From: Paenibacillus sp. NEAU-GSW1
GTDB taxonomy: Bacteria; Bacillota; Bacilli; Paenibacillales; Paenibacillaceae
Reading direction: 5' to 3'
Length of the DNA: 64,000 bases
Assembly: GCF_009737085.1 (NCBI RefSeq)
Contig: NZ_WOVL01000014.1
Location: 62,001-126,000, forward strand
The notes below the pieces were generated by a model. The model did no database searches. It was not told the DNA's origin and was given only the letters and a program-made list of their open reading frames with translations. The translations under genes and the position numbers were made by a program. This document shows, piece by piece, positions 35,983-45,204 of the stretch (position 1 is the first letter of the stretch; each line of letters opens with the position of its first letter).

Positions 35983-36567
35983 ATGAATAAGGATAAGCCT
36001 CGCATCGACCCGAGAATCATTCGCACACGCCAATTGCTGAAGGATGCTTTTGTTGAGCTGTTGCAGGAGATGGATATTGAGAAAATAACGGTTAATCGTA
36101 TCGCAGAACGGGCAACCGTTAATCGGGTAACCTTCTATCTGCATTATCGGGATATTCCGGATATGCTGGAGAAGCTGGCGGATGAGATGAGCGAGGAGAT
36201 CCGCACTGCATTGGACAGCAGCATGATGCAGCCAAACGCGACGGAAAGAGTCGATTATCGGATTATGGTCGGCATTCTTGAACACATTGCGCAAAACGCC
36301 AAATTTTATAAAGTGGTGTTAGGCTCGAGACGGACGCCAATTTTTACGGAGCGTTTGCTCAAAATGATGTCGGAAACCATTTTGCAAAAACTTGAGCATG
36401 AAAAAGAAACCTCGATCTCAAGAGCAGGCATTCAGAAAGACATTTTTATATGGTACAGTTCTGCAGCATTGATTGGCACGATTGTGTCTTGGCTCCGGCA
36501 CGACATGCCCTACACGCCTGAATACTTAGCGCAACAATTTTCACTATTGCGATCGCACCAGGTATGA
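35983..36567 (+). CDS. TetR/AcrR-family regulator
   Basis: 194 residues. N-terminal helix-turn-helix (about 10-55: RTRQLLKDAFVELLQEMDIEKITVNRIAERATVNRVTFYLHY), then a ligand-binding domain with the TetR_C-like pattern of the YsiA/DhaS-like Bacillus group (AALIGTIVSWLRHDMPYTPEYLAQQF). Divergent from the MFS pump, which it most likely represses until a substrate binds. Confidence 0.92.
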   Translation: MNKDKPRIDPRIIRTRQLLKDAFVELLQEMDIEKITVNRIAERATVNRVTFYLHYRDIPDMLEKLADEMSEEIRTALDSSMMQPNATERVDYRIMVGILEHIAQNAKFYKVVLGSRRTPIFTERLLKMMSETILQKLEHEKETSISRAGIQKDIFIWYSSAALIGTIVSWLRHDMPYTPEYLAQQFSLLRSHQV

Positions 36568-36596
36568 GCGTATGCCATCTTCTGTCCTTGTAAAAA

Positions 36597-36634
36597 AAAG
36601 CGGTTCCCCTTGAACGATCTGGGAAACCGCTTTT
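36597..36634. terminator. Bidirectional terminator between tetR and glnQ
   Basis: AAGCGGTTTCCC-type stem: AAAAGCGGTTCCC pairs with GGGAAACCGCTTTT. It lies between convergent genes, with A and T tracts on the two sides. Confidence 0.85.
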
Positions 36635-36639
36635 GCTAT

Positions 36640-37362
36640 TTACAGCACCTGCTCGAGGAAGCGCGCGGCGCGCTCGCTCTGCGGGCTGGCGAAGAAGGCT
36701 TCCGGAGCAGCGCGCTCGATCAAGCGGCCGCCGTCCAGGAAATAGATTGTGTCCGCTGCTTCGCGGGCGAACTTCATCTCGTGCGTCACAATCAGCATCG
36801 TCATGCCGGAGGAGGCGAGGTCACGGATAACCGCGAGCACCTCTTTAACCATCTCCGGGTCAAGCGCCGATGTAGGCTCGTCGAACAGCATAATCTCCGG
36901 GTCCATAGCAAGCGACCGTGCAATGGCGACACGCTGTTTCTGGCCGCCGGACAGCTTGGACGGATACACATCGGCTTTCGCCGCAAGGCCGACACGCTCA
37001 AGCAGCTGCAAGCCTTTGGCGCGCGCCGCTTCCTTGGAGAGGCCTTTCACCTGCATCGGAGCAAACGTAATGTTGTCGATGACCGTCATATGCGGGAACA
37101 GGTGAAAATGCTGGAACACCATGCCTATCCGCTGGCGGACCTGCATCATATCCGTCTTCGGATGAGTCAGCTCCGTGCCGTCGATTGTAATCGTGCCGCT
37201 CGTCGGCACCTCCAGCAGGTTGAGGCAGCGCAGGAAGGTGGACTTCCCGGAGCCCGATGGACCGATAATCGCGACAACCTCGCCGCGCTCGACCGTTGTC
37301 GATATGTCATGCAAAACGTCCAGCTTGCCGAATGATTTGTTTAAGTGTTCAACTTTAATCAC
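36640..37362 (-). CDS. glnQ: Glutamine/polar amino acid ABC transporter ATP-binding protein
   Basis: 240 residues. Walker A GPSGSGKST, Q-loop VFQHFHLFPHMT, signature LSGGQKQRVAIAR, Walker B MLFDEPTSALDPE, H-loop VTHEM. This is the GlnQ/HisP group. It overlaps the end of the fused SBP-permease gene by 8 bp. Together they make a complete importer. Confidence 0.95.
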   Translation of the reverse strand: MIKVEHLNKSFGKLDVLHDISTTVERGEVVAIIGPSGSGKSTFLRCLNLLEVPTSGTITIDGTELTHPKTDMMQVRQRIGMVFQHFHLFPHMTVIDNITFAPMQVKGLSKEAARAKGLQLLERVGLAAKADVYPSKLSGGQKQRVAIARSLAMDPEIMLFDEPTSALDPEMVKEVLAVIRDLASSGMTMLIVTHEMKFAREAADTIYFLDGGRLIERAAPEAFFASPQSERAARFLEQVL

Positions 37363-38881
37363 TGCGACGCATCCTCCTTTCGAGCAGTCCAGCCAGCGAG
37401 GTCAGCAGCAGAACAAGCACATAGTAGATGGCGCCGACAATGAGCAGCGCCTCGAACGCTTTGAACGTGTTCGCTTGGACAACGCTTGCCCGGCGCATCA
37501 GATCGGCGACGCCGATGACCGATACGAGCGAGGATTCCTTCACGAGCGCTACGCATTCGTTGACGAGGGCAGGCAGAATGTTCTTGATCGCTTGCGGCAG
37601 GATGATGCGGATCATCATCGTTTTGTACGGAATGCCTAGCGACAAGGCAGCTTCACGCTGGCCTTTGTCGACAGCCATAATGCCGCCGCGGATCGTCTCG
37701 GACAAGTAGGCGGCCGAGTTCAAGCCGAAGGCAAGGCCTGCTGCGAGCAGCGCCGGGATATCATAGTTGAACAGCTGCGGCGTAGCGTAATAAATCAAGA
37801 GCAGCTGCAGCAGGAGCGGCGTACCGCGGAACACCGAGGTGTAGACGGTCGCGAACCAGCGCAGCGGCGCGATGTTTGAAATTTTAAACAGGGACAGAAT
37901 GCCGCCCCAGATAAAGCCGAATAAAGCCGATACGAGCGTGAACAGCAGCGTCACGAAGATGCCGCGGAAGATATAGCCCATATAGCCATCCAGCACGCTA
38001 AAATCAAGACCGGACTTCGACCGGCCGCTATCCGCTCCGCCGCCGGTAGACATAGCGCCGAACCATTTGTCGATGATCGCTTGCAGCTCGCCGCTTTCCT
38101 TCATCTTCTGCAGCTCGGCATTGAACTGTTCGGTCAGCTCGGAGCCTTTCGGGAAGGCAATGCCTAACCCTTGATCGTCGGGACTCGCTTCGAGGAGCGT
38201 GAATTGCAGATCCGGATTGGCGTCCGTATAGCCCCAAGCGACGGCATCCTCGACGATTGCAGCGTCCATGCGGCCCGATTTGATCTCTTGAATAAGATTC
38301 GGAATTTTGTCGAGCTTCGTAATCTTGGAGCTGCTTTGCAGCCCTTCGACCGCTGCCTCTTGTGTGGAGCCCAACTGAACGCCGACATGCTTGCCTTCAA
38401 GCTGCTCCATCGTCTCAAGGCCGCTGTCTTTCTTGGCTACGATCGTATTGCGGGCTGCATAATAAGGCTCTGTGAAATCGATGCTTTGCTTGCGCTCATC
38501 GGTAATCGACATCGACGACATGACGAAATCGACCCGTTGTGTCTGCAAGGCGGCAACCAAGCCGTTAAAATCCATGCCTGATATCTCCAGCTTATAGCCG
38601 AGCTTATCCGCTATGGCTCGTGCGATATCGATGTCAATCCCGACGATCTTTCCGCCGTTCTTCGCATCCGTATTTTCATAAGGGGGGTAGTCGGGCGATG
38701 TCCCCATCACAATCGTCTTCCCGCCGCCTATTGATTCTGCGCCGCCTTCGCCAGCAGCAATTGCGATACCGGTCTGACCGGTCCAGGCTGAAAGCAGGCT
38801 TGTGCCTGTTCCATTCGCAATGCCAAGCAGGATCAGGAGCGCAGCGAGCGACGAGAGCGCCCATTTGAACCATTTGTGCAT
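37355..38881 (-). CDS. Amino acid ABC transporter: fused substrate-binding protein and permease
   Basis: 508 residues. N-terminal membrane anchor or signal (about 1-45), SBP_bac_3 domain (about 55-275: GTSPDYPPYENTDAKNGGKIVGIDIDIARAIA, MSSMSITDERKQSIDFTEPYY), then a permease domain (about 295-505) with the EAA-like loop KGQREAALSLGIPYKTMMIRIILPQA and FRGTPLLLQLLLIYY. It resembles the GlnPH-type transporters of Gram-positive bacteria in which each permease carries its own binding domain. The substrate is likely glutamine or another polar amino acid (inference). Confidence 0.93.
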   Translation of the reverse strand: MHKWFKWALSSLAALLILLGIANGTGTSLLSAWTGQTGIAIAAGEGGAESIGGGKTIVMGTSPDYPPYENTDAKNGGKIVGIDIDIARAIADKLGYKLEISGMDFNGLVAALQTQRVDFVMSSMSITDERKQSIDFTEPYYAARNTIVAKKDSGLETMEQLEGKHVGVQLGSTQEAAVEGLQSSSKITKLDKIPNLIQEIKSGRMDAAIVEDAVAWGYTDANPDLQFTLLEASPDDQGLGIAFPKGSELTEQFNAELQKMKESGELQAIIDKWFGAMSTGGGADSGRSKSGLDFSVLDGYMGYIFRGIFVTLLFTLVSALFGFIWGGILSLFKISNIAPLRWFATVYTSVFRGTPLLLQLLLIYYATPQLFNYDIPALLAAGLAFGLNSAAYLSETIRGGIMAVDKGQREAALSLGIPYKTMMIRIILPQAIKNILPALVNECVALVKESSLVSVIGVADLMRRASVVQANTFKAFEALLIVGAIYYVLVLLLTSLAGLLERRMRRSD

Positions 38882-39064
38882 CTCTAGTTGTCCTCTTCCT
38901 TATAAAGTGTAAAATATGCGCATCTTAGCATACCCAAATCCAACCGATTTCTCAATGGGGAAATGTTTCCTTCTGCGGATAATGCTTTTGTCCTATGTTA
39001 TACTAAAGGATATATTTTCCTTATTACGAGCGAACTAGGCAGAAGCAAAAGGAGGTTATTATCG

Positions 39065-39526
39065 TTGTTAAAAAACATCATCCAAACAGGAAATTCTATT
39101 GAAGGTGAATTTTATTTTGAATTGTTCAAAAGGGATATACGATTTACGGTGGAAGATAATGTAGGAATCAGTTATGTCGAGCAATGTGTTACATATATAA
39201 ATTCGTTGAGTGAGTCAGTCATTGTAAAACTTTGCGAAGCCTCCATTCGATATTGCAATGAATTTCTTGAGGAGGTAGGGGAGGAGCAACTCGTTTTTCT
39301 CAAACCAATGGATGTCCTTTCTAAAATAGAGCCTATTATGTTGTGTGTTCCAGATCCAGAAGGAAGGGATATTCCCGTGCTTGATTTGGAATTAAATTGT
39401 GAGTGGGAAATCGAACATGGCATGGAGTGGATTGTAAGAGAAAATGAAGTGTTATATGTTGGTCCGTACTATGGAGAAAATCCTTGGGGCGATTATGCGG
39501 TAAAGAAGAATTGGAATTATGCGTAA
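39065..39526 (+). CDS. Hypothetical protein upstream of the second HEPN-STAND gene
   Basis: 153 residues from the TTG at 39065 (GGAGG at 9 bp); the frame is open further upstream but without a ribosome site. Acidic, cytosolic, mixed alpha/beta, with a C-terminal block CEWEIEHGMEWIVRENEVLYVG. This block resembles small proteins of the immunity/DUF6985 sort, but I am not sure of the family. The base composition is A+T rich. It is 31 bp upstream of the HEPN-STAND gene on the same strand and may form an operon with it. Confidence 0.7.
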   Translation: MLKNIIQTGNSIEGEFYFELFKRDIRFTVEDNVGISYVEQCVTYINSLSESVIVKLCEASIRYCNEFLEEVGEEQLVFLKPMDVLSKIEPIMLCVPDPEGRDIPVLDLELNCEWEIEHGMEWIVRENEVLYVGPYYGENPWGDYAVKKNWNYA

Positions 39527-39557
39527 AATAAATAAGAACATTCATAGGGGTAAGCTA

Positions 39558-42500
39558 TTGAAAACGGGTCATATTCATATTAATCAAATGATTGCTTTAT
39601 ATGAGAGCGAATCGGAGCCGTTCCGCAAGGTTCACCGGCTTATTGACTTGCTTGAGACGATCATTAAGACGCACACGGTCGTTTTGGTTTCGAATTTTTT
39701 GCATCGCAAAGCACTATCGGACGATATTAAAAGTTTAATAGCGGGCTGCCTGCGAACCCCTTCTCTTGGACATTGGCATGAATTTAGCCGGGTCATTGCG
39801 GATGATCTCCTGTTTAACTTTTTAACGGAGCAGCAGTACGAGCATTTGATGCAAGCAGCTTTAAGCGCGGATCAGAAGCAGGGACTAGCCGATATTTACG
39901 AAAAGCATGAGCAGTATTATGTCATTCGGAAGGGGACGGCACGCAAAAAACTGCATGGCTTTTTGAAGACCTTGATGGTCAAGCAAATAAAAGAGGGGCA
40001 TCCGTTGTTCCTGAATCCCTATATCGTGCCATCGTTCCTCGATACTTTTATTGAATGGGAAAATACGGTTCAAGCGGTCATCGGCACCCGAAATCAATAT
40101 GCGCACGGGGCTACGCCAAATGATGAAGAGTGTTTAAAGGATATTGCGAAGCTTGAGCAAATTTTAACAAGCTGGTTGGAAGAACAATGGCTCCATGAAA
40201 CGAAAATTGCAGCGGCCGATGCAGAAGGCAATGCGATATTTGGCGCGGAAGCGAACCCAATGGATATGACGTTGATTCCGTATCATCCGTATATTGCGAC
40301 GAAAGAGGGCGGGGCTTACTCGCTTTTCCCGCTGCTCTATACGAAGCAGAAGCAGGATGAGCCGGAGTATCATCTCATCTTTTTCAATGATTTGAAGAAG
40401 TATCACGAATCCAAAATATCGTACCTAAACTACCCTTATGCCGAACATATCCATACGGACTCGATCTATCATGATTTCCTGTCGGTCATTGACTATGACA
40501 ACTGGAAGAGGTTTAAGAGCTCGATTTTTAATGAACGAATTCAAGAGCTAACGTCAAACTTTCATGGACGGAAAGAAGAGCTCGAAGAGCTCTATGCCTA
40601 TATTGAGAACCATAATAACGGTTTTTATTATGTGACGGGAATTGCGGGAATCGGAAAGTCGGCGTTGCTGGCAGCTGCTTCCGTTAGGCTGAGCAAGGAA
40701 GAGTCTCTTTATTGCATTCCTTACTTTGTGCGAAGCGGAACGCGCCTCGCCGACTACAGCTGCTTCGTCCATCAGCTGAATGCTCAAATCGAGGAAATTT
40801 TCCATACCAAAATAAACGCCGGCCCTACGTTAGGGGAGCAAGTCCAGCTGCTGCAAACGAGGCTGTTGTTCGTTTCGGCGTCGCTTGCGAAGCAGCAGAA
40901 AAAATGCGTCATCATTATCGACGGCATCGATGAATTTGAAGAGATCCATCTTCATAACAATCTGGGCGATCTATTGTTTGCGGAAACGATCGCCAATATT
41001 ATTTTTGTATATGGAGCCCGCCAGAGCATTGCGTCTCAGTCGTTTTATTACGCACTGGAAATTACGAAGCGAAAGCTGTTGAAGCTGGAAGGCTTAAACA
41101 AGGCTTACTTGCGTTCGATGCTGTACGGAACGATCAACAAATATGAGCTTAGCCGTGAAGATCCGCTTATCGATCGAATCATGGACAAGTCGGAGGGCAA
41201 TCCGCTATATATCAAACTGTTTTGCTTGACGCTTGAGGAAAAGCCGTGGGACGAGCAGACGGTTGAACAGCTGCCGAAGAAGAAGATCGAGGAATTTTAC
41301 GAGGGCATTGTCAGCCAGTTGTCATTGGAAGCGAAAGAGCTGCCGCTAGTTGACAGTTTGATTCTGATTGCGAGTTTGAAGGATGTTGTCAGCCCGGAAA
41401 TGCTTCATCCTATGCTGGAGATTTCCTATGAATCGGCGCAGCAGTGTATCCGGCGCTTAAGCGCGTATCTGGTGGAAAGCGATGAATATGCCGGACATTT
41501 TCAATTGTTCCACGACTCCTTCCGCACCTATATGAAGGCGACTTATTCGAACCGCTGTCTGGAAATGCAGCTGCGAATCATAGCGGTTTGTAAACAGTGG
41601 CACAACTTCACGCGTTATGAAGGACCGCTTGCGACTTATGCGTTTCGCTATGCGCATTTGCATTTATACGAATTAACGGATGCAGAAACGCTGAAAGCAT
41701 TCATTCAAGACAAATCTTTCAGCAATGAACAAATCGATAAGGTATCTATCAAGTATAGCCTGGAAATGATCCGGACGTATCTGCTAATGGATGAGGCTGC
41801 AGCGCTTGATATGGCATTTCATGTACTCGCGCTGCATGAACGCGTTGAGGGGAAAATTGAGGATATTCTCGCATCCCTTCCGCTGTCCGAGCGAGTTCTG
41901 GCGGATACGGTAAATGGACTGTCGGTTGCCAGCCGGATTCAGGTGTACATGGAAGCGATTCGGAGAGCGCTTGCTTCGCCGGAGGAGGCTTCCGAGCTGA
42001 TCATCGCTTTGGACAGGCAAATTCCCCGAGGCACGGAAGTGAATCTGCTGGACTTCTATGACTTAGCCGATTTGAGCCAATTCGTGTTTGCGCTGGAGGA
42101 GAGCGGAGCAGACAGCGGTCCGCTGCTATCGCGCATTCTTGTCCCTGAGCCGCAATGCGCGGCAATGATGGAGCAAACGACCGTATGGACCGTAAGCGCT
42201 CGAAAACAATTTGCCGCGCTGTTGCGGAACTTGCGTTATGACGGAGCGCGTTATGAATATTTATGCGACATCATAGCGGATTTGTTGATGCAAGGCTGCA
42301 CGGAGACGGCCAAGCTGGCTTATTCGTTTGCAATGAATGCGAAGCCGTCCGTACCGGTCATTACGGCATTTTTGCGCGGAATAATGGAATTGCTTCATGA
42401 ACGGCAGGTCGAAGGCAGTCTGATTAAAAATCTGTTGGATGAAGCGTTTTATTGGGCGGATCGTCTGCCCAATATGTATTTATCGCAAGACAAGAGCCAC

Positions 42501-44132
42501 GTCTTTTTTGTCGGCACATCCAGCGGTTCTGTGAGCTATGAGATTGCACGCCCGTATTATTTGAATCGGATCGCGCAGTTGGCCTATGGGCGCCAGTATT
42601 TTTCCTTATGCAGAGCGGCAAGCAGCAGAGCGCATGAGGAAATCAGAAAGGTGCCGAACCATTTCTTGAGGATACTAAAGTACCGGCTGTCGCGAGATTT
42701 AATCGCGCCTCCAGACCTTTCCTTGGAAGACAATGTGGAAGAAGAGGTATTTCTGCAAACGCCGTCCGCGACAGGAAAGGCTGTTGCGCTTCTGAATTAT
42801 CAAGACATTAACGATGATACATTGGAAGCTTTTCAGGCGAAGGCAAGAGGCGGAATGGACGACCTGTCCAAGCTTCCTGCGTTTGCCGATTCATTGGCGC
42901 CATATCTTGATATACAGAGCGACATCGTGCCTAATGAAAAAATTGAAATGGCGGAGGCCGTTCCGGTTACGGAGAAGGAAGCTCGGGAACAGGTCAGCGC
43001 TTTGAGCAGTCAATCGAAGGATCCCATTTCCCAAATCTCTCAATATGGATACCAGCTGTTTTTACAAGGAAATATCGAATTGGGATTAAGCGTTATCCGA
43101 AATTCAACGAAGGTGCTGAAAGTGTTCCAGTATAGAGAAAGCTATGACGATAGCCGTCTGAACACTGCGGAGTTGCACGCTTTAGAAATGCGGATGAAAT
43201 ATTTGTACAAAATTGTGCAGTACTTTATCCAATCGGGAGACCTGGAGCGGGCAAGGGCGCTTGCCGTTCGATTGTCGCTTTCGGATTATAAAGCGGCCGC
43301 GATCTATCTTGTGGCGAAAGCCTATTTAATCCAATTTGAAGTTTCTGCCGCACAAAAGCTTATCGCTGCTCTAAGAGGCAATAAATTTAACCGAAGCGGC
43401 TCAACGCTGCGGTTTGCTCTGGCGGATCAATTGGAATCGGAAATGGTGCTCGCCTATTTTCAGCAAGGCGATCTGGGAGCTAGCTTACGGTATGCGACAG
43501 CGTGTAATCAACCGCAGGAAGCGATCGCAAAAATTCAGTTTGAAATGTTAAAAGAGGGAGAAACAACGGTAACGCGTCATATTGAAAATGCACGGCTGCG
43601 TCAGGGCATTTTTTATGCCTATGGTCAGCATATCGTTAACCGATTCACCTATGAACAATGGATGGAGAAGGTTCGCGCGTTTTCAGGGAAATCGGAGTTT
43701 CGCTTCCTGCTTTTTGGCGTATGGGAAACGATTGAGCCGGCGGCTCGCCTCGCCTTTCTGCAAGCGCTGGAACCGCTGCTAGCCTATCACGCCGATCATC
43801 GAAAGTTTTACATGAGAATCGTTGCCGAAATGCCGGATACAATGCTAATTAAGCAGATTCTAAAAGCGGTTATGGGCGATAAAATGCTGCTTCAATATAC
43901 GCTTGCAATCTTTGCTCATCTGGAAGACGGCGAACGGGGAGGAACGGAGCAGATCGGCATGCTTATCAGCTCGATAAAGCCGGCTCAACAGTCCAGGTAT
44001 GACCAATTTGAACAATGGATTGCTTCCATTGACGATGAAGATGACAAGGAATATTTGCTGCTGTTGAAGCGCCAGGTAGAGAAGCAAAAATTATCACGTG
44101 AAGAATTTGAACAAATTGCAGCGCGATATTAA
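39558..44132 (+). CDS. HEPN-STAND NTPase with divergent helical C-terminus (candidate defence protein 2)
   Basis: About 1524 residues. Start chosen: TTG 39558 with ATAGGGGT 7 bp upstream; ATG 39519 is in frame but overlaps the previous gene. The TTG also aligns the N-terminus with the first protein (HIN-M near residue 7). Domains: HEPN-like (1-205) with RNQYAH (Arg178...His183); the middle domain with LFPLLY and FFNDLKKYH...YLNYP; STAND NTPase with GIAGIGKS (Lys367) and Walker B IIIDGIDEFE; SEGNPLYIKLF; FHDSFRTYM. The C-terminal 850 residues are helical but share little visible similarity with the first protein. Inferred role: anti-phage sensor-effector. Strong bidirectional terminator after the gene. 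Confidence 0.85.
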   Translation: MKTGHIHINQMIALYESESEPFRKVHRLIDLLETIIKTHTVVLVSNFLHRKALSDDIKSLIAGCLRTPSLGHWHEFSRVIADDLLFNFLTEQQYEHLMQAALSADQKQGLADIYEKHEQYYVIRKGTARKKLHGFLKTLMVKQIKEGHPLFLNPYIVPSFLDTFIEWENTVQAVIGTRNQYAHGATPNDEECLKDIAKLEQILTSWLEEQWLHETKIAAADAEGNAIFGAEANPMDMTLIPYHPYIATKEGGAYSLFPLLYTKQKQDEPEYHLIFFNDLKKYHESKISYLNYPYAEHIHTDSIYHDFLSVIDYDNWKRFKSSIFNERIQELTSNFHGRKEELEELYAYIENHNNGFYYVTGIAGIGKSALLAAASVRLSKEESLYCIPYFVRSGTRLADYSCFVHQLNAQIEEIFHTKINAGPTLGEQVQLLQTRLLFVSASLAKQQKKCVIIIDGIDEFEEIHLHNNLGDLLFAETIANIIFVYGARQSIASQSFYYALEITKRKLLKLEGLNKAYLRSMLYGTINKYELSREDPLIDRIMDKSEGNPLYIKLFCLTLEEKPWDEQTVEQLPKKKIEEFYEGIVSQLSLEAKELPLVDSLILIASLKDVVSPEMLHPMLEISYESAQQCIRRLSAYLVESDEYAGHFQLFHDSFRTYMKATYSNRCLEMQLRIIAVCKQWHNFTRYEGPLATYAFRYAHLHLYELTDAETLKAFIQDKSFSNEQIDKVSIKYSLEMIRTYLLMDEAAALDMAFHVLALHERVEGKIEDILASLPLSERVLADTVNGLSVASRIQVYMEAIRRALASPEEASELIIALDRQIPRGTEVNLLDFYDLADLSQFVFALEESGADSGPLLSRILVPEPQCAAMMEQTTVWTVSARKQFAALLRNLRYDGARYEYLCDIIADLLMQGCTETAKLAYSFAMNAKPSVPVITAFLRGIMELLHERQVEGSLIKNLLDEAFYWADRLPNMYLSQDKSHVFFVGTSSGSVSYEIARPYYLNRIAQLAYGRQYFSLCRAASSRAHEEIRKVPNHFLRILKYRLSRDLIAPPDLSLEDNVEEEVFLQTPSATGKAVALLNYQDINDDTLEAFQAKARGGMDDLSKLPAFADSLAPYLDIQSDIVPNEKIEMAEAVPVTEKEAREQVSALSSQSKDPISQISQYGYQLFLQGNIELGLSVIRNSTKVLKVFQYRESYDDSRLNTAELHALEMRMKYLYKIVQYFIQSGDLERARALAVRLSLSDYKAAAIYLVAKAYLIQFEVSAAQKLIAALRGNKFNRSGSTLRFALADQLESEMVLAYFQQGDLGASLRYATACNQPQEAIAKIQFEMLKEGETTVTRHIENARLRQGIFYAYGQHIVNRFTYEQWMEKVRAFSGKSEFRFLLFGVWETIEPAARLAFLQALEPLLAYHADHRKFYMRIVAEMPDTMLIKQILKAVMGDKMLLQYTLAIFAHLEDGERGGTEQIGMLISSIKPAQQSRYDQFEQWIASIDDEDDKEYLLLLKRQVEKQKLSREEFEQIAARY

Positions 44133-44147
44133 ATGTCAGGCAGCCAG

Positions 44148-44192
44148 AAAGGGTCCGCAGATCGGTTATCACCATCTGCGGACCCTTCTGCT
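44148..44192. terminator. Bidirectional terminator after the second HEPN-STAND gene
   Basis: Seventeen-bp stem AGAAAGGGTCCGCAGAT/ATCTGCGGACCCTTCT with an 11-nt loop, between two convergent genes. Confidence 0.85.
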
Positions 44193-44196
44193 TTGT

Positions 44197-44973
44197 TTAT
44201 CGGGCCTGTTCGATCCGTCCGGCCTTTACATGCTTGAGCTGAGCGACAATAATGACGCTAATGATGACCAGAAGAAACCATGAGCTGATCTTGCTGAAGC
44301 CAACCAGCTGCCAGGCCTGATGCTGGTCTGGATATTTCCAGGCGTTGAAAAACGTAGCTATATTTTCGGCCAGCCATATAAAAAAACCGACAATGAAAAA
44401 AGCAAGCGTCAAAGGCATTCGATAAGTAGTACCCCGAACCCGATAGATGATCCACGTTCTCCAGAAGACGATAAGCACAAGCGCTTTCAGCCACCAGCGA
44501 AAATCAGGAATGAAGTGGTGGGTGAAGAAGTTCAAATAAATGGCGCCTCCCAGCAGCCCCGCAGGAACAAGCCCCGGCCAGCCTGTCATATCCATCCGCA
44601 GCCTTCGCCATATTTGGCACATAAAGCTCGCTACGCTTGCGTACATAAATCCGCTGTACAGCGGGACGCCGAGCACCTTCGTATAACCGGGCTCCGGGTA
44701 TGCCCATGAGCCCATGCTGACTTTATAAATTTCCAGCAGCAAGCCGATGATATGAAACACGCAGATGACTTTAATTTCATCGATCGTCTCTAACCCGCAT
44801 CGGTACATGAGGTACTGTACGGCAAGCAGGATGAGCAGAATGGCGTCATACCGGTAAATGAACGGTATTTCAATTGCGCTTGAAAGAGCTAAAGTGCCAA
44901 AGATGGCGACAGGAAAGATGCAGCTCATCGCCTGATGATAGCCGAAGTGAAGCAGTTGAATGACGGATTTCAT
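44197..44973 (-). CDS. DUF817 family membrane protein (YoaT-like)
   Basis: 258 residues, about eight hydrophobic segments. Conserved blocks EIYKVSMGSWAYPEP, GVPLYSGFMYASVASFMCQ and NFFTHHFIPDFRWWL fit the DUF817/YoaT family. The start at 44973 overlaps the stop of the XRE gene (TAATG), so it is translated with it. Function unknown; an open frame further upstream lies inside the XRE gene and is ignored. Confidence 0.88.
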   Translation of the reverse strand: MKSVIQLLHFGYHQAMSCIFPVAIFGTLALSSAIEIPFIYRYDAILLILLAVQYLMYRCGLETIDEIKVICVFHIIGLLLEIYKVSMGSWAYPEPGYTKVLGVPLYSGFMYASVASFMCQIWRRLRMDMTGWPGLVPAGLLGGAIYLNFFTHHFIPDFRWWLKALVLIVFWRTWIIYRVRGTTYRMPLTLAFFIVGFFIWLAENIATFFNAWKYPDQHQAWQLVGFSKISSWFLLVIISVIIVAQLKHVKAGRIEQAR

Positions 44974-45194
44974 TATTGCGGACCGTCTTCGTCCAGCTTG
45001 TATTCCAGAATATCTCCGGGCTGGCAATCTAAAGCTTTGCAAATCGCATCTAAAGTCGATAGACGGACGGCTTTCGCCTTTCCGTTTTTCAATATGGATA
45101 GATTAGCCATCGTTATGCCAACCTTCTCCGTCAGCTCGGTAACGCTCATTTTCCGCTTAGCCAGCATGACGTCAATATTAATAATAATCGCCAT
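44973..45194 (-). CDS. Small XRE-family regulator (YozG-like)
   Basis: 73 residues, a single helix-turn-helix domain (LAKRKMSVTELTEKVGITMANLSILKNGKAKAVR) of the YozG/Cro type. GAGGTG lies 6 bp before the ATG. It lies directly after a DUF2975 gene, the usual partner of this regulator type in Bacilli, and may control this three-gene operon. Confidence 0.92.
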   Translation of the reverse strand: MAIIINIDVMLAKRKMSVTELTEKVGITMANLSILKNGKAKAVRLSTLDAICKALDCQPGDILEYKLDEDGPQ

Positions 45195-45204
45195 ATCATT
45201 CACC

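Noticed and set aside
36610-37335. Plus-strand frame opposite glnQ (241 codons)
   Set aside because: Shadow of glnQ, with no ribosome site or domain.
39519-39557. ATG 39519 as the start of the second HEPN-STAND gene
   Set aside because: It overlaps the preceding gene and has no ribosome site; TTG 39558 has one and aligns with the paralogue.
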